In this document: positions 1-6,323 of the stretch, in pieces | How the letters are laid out: the number at the start of each line of letters is the position of its first letter | Position numbering within the stretch: position 1 is the stretch's first letter | Source of the DNA: Rhodospirillaceae bacterium | GTDB taxonomy: Bacteria; Pseudomonadota; Alphaproteobacteria; Rhodospirillales_A; Casp-alpha2 | DNA: 6,323 bases | Direction of reading: 5' to 3' | NCBI GenBank assembly: GCA_003488105.1 | Contig: DNMS01000031.1 | Span: 457 to 6,779, forward strand | Made by a program: the position numbers and the translations under genes | The notes under the pieces: model-generated | What the model was told of the DNA's origin: nothing | Seen by the model: the letters and a program-made list of their open reading frames with translations, nothing else | Databases searched by the model: none

Positions 1-288
1 CAGGTCGAAGGCTCCTTCGTCTACGGCCTGTCGGCCATGCTGATGGGCGAATGCACGATCAAGGACGGCCGCGTCGAACAGCAGAACTTCGATACTTACG
101 AAGTCATGCGCATCAAGGACATGCCCAAGGTCGAAGCGATCGTCATGCCGTCCGGCGGGTTCTGGGGCGGGGTCGGCGAGCCGACGATTGCGGTTGCGGC
201 CCCCGCCGTGCTTAACGCCATCTTCGCCGCCACGGGCAAGCGCATCCGCGATTTCCCGCTGAAAAACGCGGGCCTGCGCATGGCGTGA
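1..288 (+). CDS. Molybdopterin-binding large subunit, xanthine dehydrogenase/aldehyde oxidase superfamily (C-terminal 95 residues, 5' end outside window)
   Basis: The reading frame is open from the first base and ends in TGA at 286-288. The fragment begins QVEGSFVYGLSAML, the pattern near the end of isoquinoline 1-oxidoreductase beta-type molybdenum hydroxylases. These enzymes oxidise N-heterocycles or aldehydes with water-derived oxygen and usually work with a small [2Fe-2S] subunit. The GGVGEP segment (fragment residues 56-61) carries the glutamate (E60) that corresponds to the catalytic base of xanthine dehydrogenase. The segment from A67 to K78 (APAVLNAIFAATGK) is a typical family ending. 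After GEP the fragment reads TIAVAAPAV, where I would expect a GTPPIAPAV-like stretch in IorB-type proteins, so the exact subfamily and substrate are open. Most of the gene and its likely partner subunit lie to the left of the window. Family assignment is firm; the substrate cannot be called. Confidence 0.88.
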   Translation, partial: QVEGSFVYGLSAMLMGECTIKDGRVEQQNFDTYEVMRIKDMPKVEAIVMPSGGFWGGVGEPTIAVAAPAVLNAIFAATGKRIRDFPLKNAGLRMA

Positions 289-298
289 GTGTGCTGCC

Positions 299-313
299 GC
301 CGGTTACGCCGGC
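299..313. other. Short GC-rich hairpin between convergent genes
   Basis: GCCGG at 299-303 and CCGGC at 309-313 are complementary, with a 5-nt loop, and lie across the stop codon of the - strand metallopeptidase gene. The convergent genes end only 15 bp apart, so this stem could help end transcription from either side. It has no T-tract on either strand, so it is not a canonical intrinsic terminator and may be chance in GC-rich DNA. Confidence 0.2.
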
Positions 314-1809
314 TTCGGCGTGTATTCCGGCCCCAGGGGCACCAGACGCACGCCCGCGCGCAGGTGGCGGTAGGGATATTCCCGGGGGTCGACGATATGG
401 GCCCCCGGCGCCACGGCGACCAGGGTTGCGGCGGCGATGGGGTCGAAATCGGCGCGGAAGTGGCAGGTGCTTTTCAGCACCAGGATCTTCTGTTCCGTGG
501 GCGCGATGCCGATGTGCTTGAAGATGTCCTGATCGTAGGCCTGCATGCGCTTGCTGGTGGTGACCACGGACACGCCGCCGATCTTGAGGACCGCGGCCGG
601 GCCGATGTCGATGCGGCGGCCGGGAATGCTGCGGCCCGTGGTCGTGAACCTGCCGTCGCTCAAGGCTGCGACCTCGAAGGTGCCGTGGAACGGTTTGTCT
701 CCGGGAATGGCATGCTTGCCGCCCAGGTCCAGGGTCACGGTCGCGCCGACCCCGGCCTCGGTCGCGGCCCGCGCGGCGTCCGGATCCCACATCACGCACA
801 TGGCGGCCCCCTGGGCGTCGTGGCGCACCAGGGCGGCCAGCATGCCCGTGGTGTCGCAGGTCCCGCCGGCGCCGGGGTTGTCCTGGGTGTCGGCGATGAC
901 GATGGGCGCCGATGCCGTCTGCGCCAGTTCCATGGCCTTGGTCACGGCCTCGTCCGGCGTCATCAGGGGTTCGGCGAAATCCGCTTCACGGTCCAGGACC
1001 ATGGCCTCCAGCATGTCGGCGGCGCGGTCGGCGGCCTCCTGGGTGCGGGCGTGGCAGACGACGGCGGGGCCGCATTCGTCAAGATCGGACGGCGGGAAGC
1101 CGGCGGCGTAGCACAGGTTCAGGATGTCGCCGCCCTCGCCAGCGACCGAGGCTTCGATGACCGCCTTGGTCGGCTCGATCAGGGTGCATTGGAAATTCAG
1201 CGGCAGCAGGAACGGAATGCGGCGCAGGGCCTTGCCCTTTGGAATCCCTTCCTCAAGGACCCGCATCAAAATCCGCGCCGAGCGGCTCCCGGTGTGCTGG
1301 CGGTCGATGTGTGGGTAGGTCAGATAGATGGCGACGCCGTCGATGTTGTCGACCATCTGTTGTGTCAGGTTGACGTGATAGTCGAGCGAGATGACCAGCG
1401 GCACATCGGGGCCGATGCAGGCCCGCACGCGGCGCAGCACCTCGCCCTCGGCATCGGGGAAGGTTTCCGAACACATGGCGCCGTGCAGGTCCAGATACAC
1501 GGCGTCCACGGGCATGGCCTGGGACAACATGCCGACCAGTTCGCCGACAATGCGCTCGAAGCAATCGTCGGTGATATAGCCGCCTGCCCCGGCATGGCCC
1601 CAGATCAGGGGGACCAGTTCGTGGCTCGGGTCGATGGTGTCGAGAAAGCCCGACATCCCGAACGACCCGCCTTTGGTCCGTTCGATGATTTCCCCACGCC
1701 GCGCCAGCGGCGGAAACTCGCCGCCCCGGGCGTAATAGTCATAGTCGGTGCGCATGGGCACGAAGCAGTGGGTTTCGTGCAGGAATCCGCCGATTGCGAT
1801 GCGGGCCAT
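304..1809 (-). CDS. M81 family metallopeptidase (MlrC-like)
   Basis: This 501-residue protein has the full length of the M81/MlrC family. Its N-terminus MARIAIGGFLHETHCF matches the family's opening motif. Likely zinc ligands are H109 (in LDLHGAM), D143 and H145 (in SLDYHVN) and H167 (in YPHID). Their spacing of 34, 2 and 22 residues agrees with the metal site of MlrC as I recall it. The C-terminal MlrC_C domain starts around residue 303 with the motif ADTQDNPGAGGTCDTTG. MlrC itself cleaves linear peptides late in microcystin breakdown, but most relatives occur without mlrA, mlrB or mlrD and have no known substrate; none of those partners is visible here. The ATG at 1807-1809 follows GGAG at a 6-nt distance. 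The gene follows acs on the same strand, behind a terminator, and converges with the + strand oxidoreductase gene. A peptidase or amidohydrolase role is inference. Confidence 0.9.
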   Translation of the reverse strand: MARIAIGGFLHETHCFVPMRTDYDYYARGGEFPPLARRGEIIERTKGGSFGMSGFLDTIDPSHELVPLIWGHAGAGGYITDDCFERIVGELVGMLSQAMPVDAVYLDLHGAMCSETFPDAEGEVLRRVRACIGPDVPLVISLDYHVNLTQQMVDNIDGVAIYLTYPHIDRQHTGSRSARILMRVLEEGIPKGKALRRIPFLLPLNFQCTLIEPTKAVIEASVAGEGGDILNLCYAAGFPPSDLDECGPAVVCHARTQEAADRAADMLEAMVLDREADFAEPLMTPDEAVTKAMELAQTASAPIVIADTQDNPGAGGTCDTTGMLAALVRHDAQGAAMCVMWDPDAARAATEAGVGATVTLDLGGKHAIPGDKPFHGTFEVAALSDGRFTTTGRSIPGRRIDIGPAAVLKIGGVSVVTTSKRMQAYDQDIFKHIGIAPTEQKILVLKSTCHFRADFDPIAAATLVAVAPGAHIVDPREYPYRHLRAGVRLVPLGPEYTPKPA

Positions 1810-1857
1810 GGATGTCTCCGTTATTCAGGGCGGCCGGTTGCGGCCTTTCTTCCCTTA

Positions 1858-1912
1858 TTTTCTACGCCCTGGACCGGCATCTGCAAAGGTCACGACTGTT
1901 CGGCGTAGAAAA
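1858..1912. repeat. 11-bp perfect inverted repeat in the acs-M81 gap
   Basis: TTTTCTACGCC at 1858-1868 is the exact reverse complement of GGCGTAGAAAA at 1902-1912, with a 33-bp spacer and 44 bp between arm centres. The right arm overlaps the T-tract of the acs terminator and the left arm overlaps the possible -10 box of the M81 promoter. It could be a pair of operator half-sites or, in read-through RNA, a stem. No regulator gene is in the window. Confidence 0.55.
1859..1886 (-). promoter_or_regulatory. Possible sigma70-type promoter of the M81 gene
   Basis: Reading the - strand, TTGCAG (1886-1881) and TAGAAA (1864-1859) are separated by 16 nt. They match the -35 and -10 consensus at 3 and 4 of 6 positions. 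Transcription would begin near 1852 and give a leader of about 42 nt before the M81 start codon. The acs terminator just upstream makes a separate promoter here plausible, but the match is weak and unsupported by other evidence. Confidence 0.3.
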
Positions 1913-1939
1913 AAGGCGGGACCGAACGGCCCCGCCTTT
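1908..1939 (-). terminator. Rho-independent terminator of acs
   Basis: On the - strand, 22 nt after the acs stop codon, AAAGGCGGG (1939-1931) pairs with CCCGCCTTT (1920-1912). The 10-nt loop region can itself close further through GG/CC pairs. The stem runs into a tract of six T (1914-1909). Strong GC stem, short loop and T-run are all in the right order, so this is a convincing intrinsic terminator for acs. On the + strand the stem is followed only by TTTCTTGTTC, which is less convincing, and no + gene needs it. Confidence 0.88.
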
Positions 1940-1961
1940 CTTGTTCGGATGATGTCGATGC

Positions 1962-3908
<1,947 letters not shown>

Positions 3909-4225
3909 GACGGTAGAAACCTCCCAATATTGCGCGCGGCAAGCGCCGCTTTTTTGGCGCGGGGCTGGTCTGCGTCCCGCCCGATCTCGTTCCCTGCGTC
4001 AGCCGGCGGTTGCTGGAACCTGATTGCGCCGGCCGTGCCGTGTGCCGTTTCCCCGATGCCGGGGCCACTCCCCCGGGTTTCCCCTGCGGTCTCGAATGGT
4101 ATGGCGAAATCTCGCCCGAGAACAAGGTATAGCGCCCCGGAAGTCGGTTGGGCGATTCGTTGGATAGGGAAAAATTAGGGATCGCGCAAGTGCGTGGCGG
4201 AAATTTTTCTTTATTTACAAGGGCG
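3909..4225 (-). other. 317-nt non-coding region upstream of acs
   Basis: I find no credible gene here. The part next to the Rieske gene (about 4155-4225) is AT-rich, with several A/T runs, and contrasts with the GC-rich surroundings; it is the likeliest place for the acs promoter. A weak candidate on the - strand is TTGCGC, 17 nt, TATCCA, matching 3 of 6 at each box (about 4188-4160). The part next to acs holds GC hairpins, including CCCCG/CGGGG arms at 4051-4055 and 4060-4064. I see no clear intrinsic terminator for the Rieske operon, so some read-through into acs is possible. Confidence 0.5.
3936..3960 (-). promoter_or_regulatory. Two mutually exclusive hairpins in the acs leader
   Basis: In the acs leader RNA, GCGCC (3960-3956) can pair with GGCGC (3947-3943), closing an 8-nt A-rich loop. 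Alternatively GCGGC (3949-3945) can pair with GCCGC (3940-3936) over a GCTT loop. The two stems share bases 3943-3947 and cannot form together. The second ends about 10 nt before the ribosome binding site at 3919-3925. A role in translation control is inference; short GC stems are common in such DNA. Confidence 0.25.
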
Positions 4226-4555
4226 TCAATCGATATTGAAAATATTTACAACGCCGCTCACGACGTGCGCCTCAATCGGCGTCAGGCCGCGCCCGACACA
4301 GGGTCCGGCGACGCAATGGCCGTCCTCGATGCGGAACAGGGCACCGTGCGTGGCGCAGAGGATGTATTCCCCGTCCCGGGTCAGGAACCGCCCCGGCCAC
4401 ATGTCCAAGGGCGTGCCGACATGGGGGCAGGAATTGACATAGGCGAAGATCCGGTCGCCCTGGCGGATCGCCATGACCAGCTTGCCCGCGACCTCGAACC
4501 CGGCCGAGCCACCGTCGGCGATGTCATCCAATGGGCAGAGGGCGTGTTCCGTCAT
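4226..4555 (-). CDS. Small Rieske [2Fe-2S] protein (Rieske-type ferredoxin)
   Basis: A 109-residue soluble protein that is almost entirely one Rieske domain. The cluster ligands are visible as C43-P-H45 and C67-A-T-H70, with 21 residues between H45 and C67, within the range I know for Rieske ferredoxins. The following GALFRIEDGHCVAGPC is typical of this small-protein family. There is no signal peptide, membrane segment or fused oxygenase domain, so it is probably a cytoplasmic one-electron carrier; its partner is unknown. The ATG at 4553-4555 has only a weak GAG-type ribosome binding site and lies 32 nt after the YciI gene, suggesting co-transcription and perhaps translational coupling. The last codons (NIFNID) are AT-rich, unlike the rest of the gene. 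No oxygenase or reductase lies nearby that would define its pathway. Confidence 0.9.
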   Translation of the reverse strand: MTEHALCPLDDIADGGSAGFEVAGKLVMAIRQGDRIFAYVNSCPHVGTPLDMWPGRFLTRDGEYILCATHGALFRIEDGHCVAGPCVGRGLTPIEAHVVSGVVNIFNID

Positions 4556-4587
4556 GGCCGAATCTCGGGCGGGGTTCGCGGTTCAGG

Positions 4588-4872
4588 TCATTCGGCGGGA
4601 ATGGTGCGCTTCCAGCGCTTGATGACCGTGCTTTCGAACAGGCCCGCCTTGGCGTAGGGGTCGCCCTTGGCGAAAACTTCGGCGGCGGCGCGGTCCGCCA
4701 CGTCCAGCACCAGCATGCTGCCGATCATGGCCTCGCCGTCGTCGGACTGCATGGGCCCGGCGGTGACGATGATGTCCTTCTGGGACTTCAGGTATTCCAG
4801 GTGATCCGGGCGGATGCTCTGGCGCATGTCGACATGGCCGGGCTTGTCGATGGCGAAGACGATGAAGTGCAT
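4588..4872 (-). CDS. YciI-family protein (dimeric alpha-beta barrel fold)
   Basis: With the start at 4872 the protein has 94 residues, the usual size of stand-alone YciI proteins. MHFIVFAIDKPG opens the first strand, RPDH (21-24) carries the conserved histidine proposed as an active-site residue, AGPM (38-41) is the central glycine motif, and DPYAKAGL (71-78) is the family signature near the C-terminus. The family has the ferredoxin-like fold of muconolactone isomerase and mostly unknown reactions; a few members act in chlorinated aromatic breakdown. An in-frame start at 4938 would add 22 Pro/Arg-rich residues and overlap gpsA, so I prefer the inner ATG, which follows AAGGA at 7 nt. The gene sits 37 nt after gpsA and 32 nt before the Rieske gene, within one apparent operon. 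Biochemical role unknown. Confidence 0.88.
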   Translation of the reverse strand: MHFIVFAIDKPGHVDMRQSIRPDHLEYLKSQKDIIVTAGPMQSDDGEAMIGSMLVLDVADRAAAEVFAKGDPYAKAGLFESTVIKRWKRTIPAE

Positions 4873-4879
4873 GGGCGTG

Positions 4880-4884
4880 TCCTT
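4880..4884 (-). promoter_or_regulatory. Ribosome binding site that sets the YciI start
   Basis: AAGGA on the - strand lies 7 nt before the ATG at 4870-4872. Its presence, with the family-typical N-terminus just after it, favours this start over the in-frame codon at 4938, which would run into gpsA. Confidence 0.7.
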
Positions 4885-4909
4885 AGGCTTTCGTGGAGGG
4901 CTTTCGGGT

Positions 4910-5899
4910 TCAGAGTTCCTTGGTGAAGGGCCGGGCAAGCAGGCTTTCGATCATGCGGTCGATGTCCTTGCCGTGATTGACGATGGCGTTGACGGCGGTG
5001 CAGATCGGCATGTCGACGCCAAGCCGCCCGGCCAGTTCGATCACCGCGCGGGCGGAAAACACGCCCTCGGTCACGGCCTTGCGTTCGCCCAGAATCTCGG
5101 CCAGCGGTCGGCCCTGGCCTAGTGCCACGCCCAGGGAAAAATTGCGCGACTGCAGGGCGTTGCAGGTCAGGGTCAGGTCGCCGATACCGCACAGGCCCAT
5201 GAGCGTTTCCGCCTGCGCCCCCTTGGCCAAGCCCAAGCGCACGATTTCGGCCAGGCCCCGGGTGATCAGCGCCGCCCGCGTGTTGTCGCCCATGCCCCGG
5301 CCCTGCACGATGCCGCAGGCGATGGCCAGGATGTTCTTCACCGCTCCGCCGACCTCGGCGCCGATCGGGTCTTCCGAACGATAGGGCCGGAAGCGCGGCG
5401 TGCCGATGGCCTGGATGAACTGTTCGGCCAGCTTGCCGTCGTCGGATGCCAGGGTCACGGCGGAGGGAATTTCCCGGGCCACCTCGATGGCGAAGGTCGG
5501 CCCCGACAGCACGGCCTGCGGGGCGGCGGGCAGGGTTTCGGCGACGACCTCGGTCATCAACTTGCAGCTGCCGTTCTCGATCCCCTTGGCGCAGATCAGC
5601 ACCGGCGCCTTGAATGGCCTGGCCGCCGACATGGCCTGGGTCACCGGTCGCATGAATTGCGCCGGGGCGACCAGGATCGCCGCGTCGGCGCCGTCGATGG
5701 CCGCCGCCAGGTCCGCCGTTGCCTCGATGGCGGGGTCCAGCGTCACGCCGGGAAGATAGGGGTTCTGATGGCTTGAATTGATCTCGGCGGCCACATCGGC
5801 TTCGTGGGCCTGCAGGATTACCGAACGCCCCGCCCGGCGGGCGACCATGGCAAGCGCCGTGCCCCAGGCACCGGCGCCGATGACGGCGAAACGTTCCAT
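4910..5899 (-). CDS. gpsA: Glycerol-3-phosphate dehydrogenase [NAD(P)+]
   Basis: GpsA reduces dihydroxyacetone phosphate to sn-glycerol 3-phosphate, the backbone for phospholipid synthesis, in the cytoplasm. The 329-residue length is normal. The N-terminal Rossmann motif is GAGAWG (8-13); then come NPYLPG (46-51), CAKGIE around K105, SGPTFAIEVA (132-141), the catalytic lysine K188 in EVGGAVKN, NTRAALITRG (206-215), GDLTLTC (240-246) and SRNF (251-254). The start at 5899 is chosen because MERFAVIGAGAWG is the family N-terminus and AAGGA lies 5 nt before it. The frame stays open to 6007, but that extension lacks similarity to the family and would overlap tsaD. It lies 61 nt after tsaD and 37 nt before the YciI gene, a gene order I associate with alphaproteobacteria. 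No internal damage is seen. Confidence 0.97.
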   Translation of the reverse strand: MERFAVIGAGAWGTALAMVARRAGRSVILQAHEADVAAEINSSHQNPYLPGVTLDPAIEATADLAAAIDGADAAILVAPAQFMRPVTQAMSAARPFKAPVLICAKGIENGSCKLMTEVVAETLPAAPQAVLSGPTFAIEVAREIPSAVTLASDDGKLAEQFIQAIGTPRFRPYRSEDPIGAEVGGAVKNILAIACGIVQGRGMGDNTRAALITRGLAEIVRLGLAKGAQAETLMGLCGIGDLTLTCNALQSRNFSLGVALGQGRPLAEILGERKAVTEGVFSARAVIELAGRLGVDMPICTAVNAIVNHGKDIDRMIESLLARPFTKEL

Positions 5900-5904
5900 G
5901 GCTT

Positions 5905-5909
5905 TCCTT
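5905..5909 (-). promoter_or_regulatory. Ribosome binding site that sets the gpsA start
   Basis: AAGGA on the - strand precedes the ATG at 5897-5899 by 5 nt. It supports the 329-residue GpsA over the in-frame extension reaching into tsaD. Confidence 0.7.
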
Positions 5910-5960
5910 TTATAGGCCGGTGCGGGGACTGGAAAGAGGGAGATGGCGCATTCTTGGCCC

Positions 5961-6323
5961 TTATGCCTTGACCCCGGCGCCCACGGCCTTGGGCGCATCG
6001 GGGTCAAGCGGCCAGCGCGGGCGCGGGCGGAAATCGAGTCCGTCGGTCAGGCCCAGACGAAAGCGTTCGACCCCGGCCCAGGCGACCATGGCGCCGTTGT
6101 CGGTGCACAGCGCCGGGGCGGGCACGGCGAAATCCAGCCCCCGGTCCGCCGCCAGGTCCTGCAATCGCGCGCGGATCGCCTGGTTGGCGGCGACCCCGCC
6201 GGCGACGACCAGGGTGCGGCCCGCCGGATGTCTTTCCAGAAACATGTCGACGGCGCGGCCCGTGCGTTCGGCCAGCACGTCGGCGACTGCGACCTGGAAC
6301 GAGGCGCAAAGATCGGTGACGTC
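5961..6323 (-). CDS. tsaD: tRNA N6-adenosine threonylcarbamoyltransferase TsaD (C-terminal 120 residues, start outside window)
   Basis: TsaD (formerly Gcp/YgjD) transfers the threonylcarbamoyl group to A37 of ANN-decoding tRNAs, working with TsaB and TsaE in bacteria. The frame is open to the window edge, so roughly the first two thirds of the protein are missing. Within the visible part, VVAGGVAANQAIR (39-51) is the nucleotide-binding glycine motif and CTDNGAMVAWAG (73-84) contains the aspartate D75 that corresponds to a metal ligand. RPRWPLD (101-107) is the usual C-terminal signature, here followed by a 13-residue Ala/Gly/Pro-rich tail. The GTG at 6276-6278 is only an internal codon: family-like sequence continues upstream to the edge. 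It is the first visible gene of the tsaD-gpsA-YciI-Rieske run. Confidence 0.96.
   Translation of the reverse strand, partial: DVTDLCASFQVAVADVLAERTGRAVDMFLERHPAGRTLVVAGGVAANQAIRARLQDLAADRGLDFAVPAPALCTDNGAMVAWAGVERFRLGLTDGLDFRPRPRWPLDPDAPKAVGAGVKA

Noticed and set aside
1832..1850. GGCCG/CGGCC stem followed by a T-rich tail on the + strand, like a terminator
   Set aside because: The stem is only 5 bp, the tail is interrupted by C, and there is no + strand gene upstream that would need it. On the - strand it is merely a small hairpin in the M81 leader.
289..1908. A 539-codon + strand open frame, longer than the metallopeptidase gene it lies opposite
   Set aside because: It is codon-on-codon antisense to the M81 gene. 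Stops there would need TTA, CTA or TCA codons in the sense gene, which are rare in GC-rich genomes, so the frame stays open by default. Its translation is Gly/His/Asp-rich without family motifs, it starts at GTG with no ribosome binding site, and the - strand protein has intact catalytic motifs.
4226..4239. TCAAT-N4-ATTGA dyad resembling an FNR/FixK box
   Set aside because: The FNR/FixK pattern is TTGAT-N4-ATCAA; these arms are different, and the element overlaps the Rieske stop codon.
4148..4657. A 169-codon + strand open frame across the Rieske gene
   Set aside because: It is antisense to a gene with complete Rieske cluster ligands, and its translation shows no family features.
5908..5914. 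TATAAAA just before gpsA, resembling a -10 box
   Set aside because: Transcription would start on the ribosome binding site, there is no -35 match 16-18 nt upstream, and gpsA is probably transcribed together with tsaD.

Overview
The window is high-GC DNA with the coding style of an alphaproteobacterium, probably from the Rhodospirillales or a related group. That placement is inferred from GC-rich third codon positions, the tsaD-gpsA-YciI gene order and the protein sequences; no 16S or other marker gene is present. It looks like chromosomal housekeeping and metabolic DNA. I see no tRNA or rRNA, no CRISPR array, no transposase and no phage gene.

Layout: only the first gene is on the + strand. 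It is the last 95 codons of a molybdopterin-binding large subunit of the xanthine dehydrogenase/aldehyde oxidase superfamily (1-288). All other genes are on the - strand. From right to left, in the order they are transcribed, they are: the C-terminal 120 residues of TsaD (tRNA t6A synthesis, cut by the window edge), GpsA (glycerol-3-phosphate dehydrogenase), a YciI-family protein and a small Rieske [2Fe-2S] protein. These four have gaps of 32-61 nt and probably form one operon. A 317-nt non-coding stretch follows, and then acs (acetyl-CoA synthetase), which ends in a clear intrinsic terminator. After a 152-nt gap comes a full-length M81/MlrC-type metallopeptidase, which converges with the first gene across only 15 bp.

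How the genes work together: tsaD and gpsA are basic translation and phospholipid genes, and YciI and the Rieske protein appear to ride in their operon without a known role. acs activates acetate to acetyl-CoA. Its pocket residues match acetate specificity, and the C-terminal lysine controlled by acetylation is present. The M81 gene has a plausible promoter and ribosome binding site of its own, and nothing around it suggests microcystin breakdown.

The most unusual non-coding signal is the acs-M81 gap. It holds the acs terminator, an 11-bp perfect inverted repeat whose arms overlap the terminator T-tract and a possible M81 -10 box, and a repeated heptamer that could pair alternatively with the terminator loop. 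I did not find a convincing new multi-gene system. The best candidates for follow-up are this gap and the uncharacterised YciI-Rieske pair.
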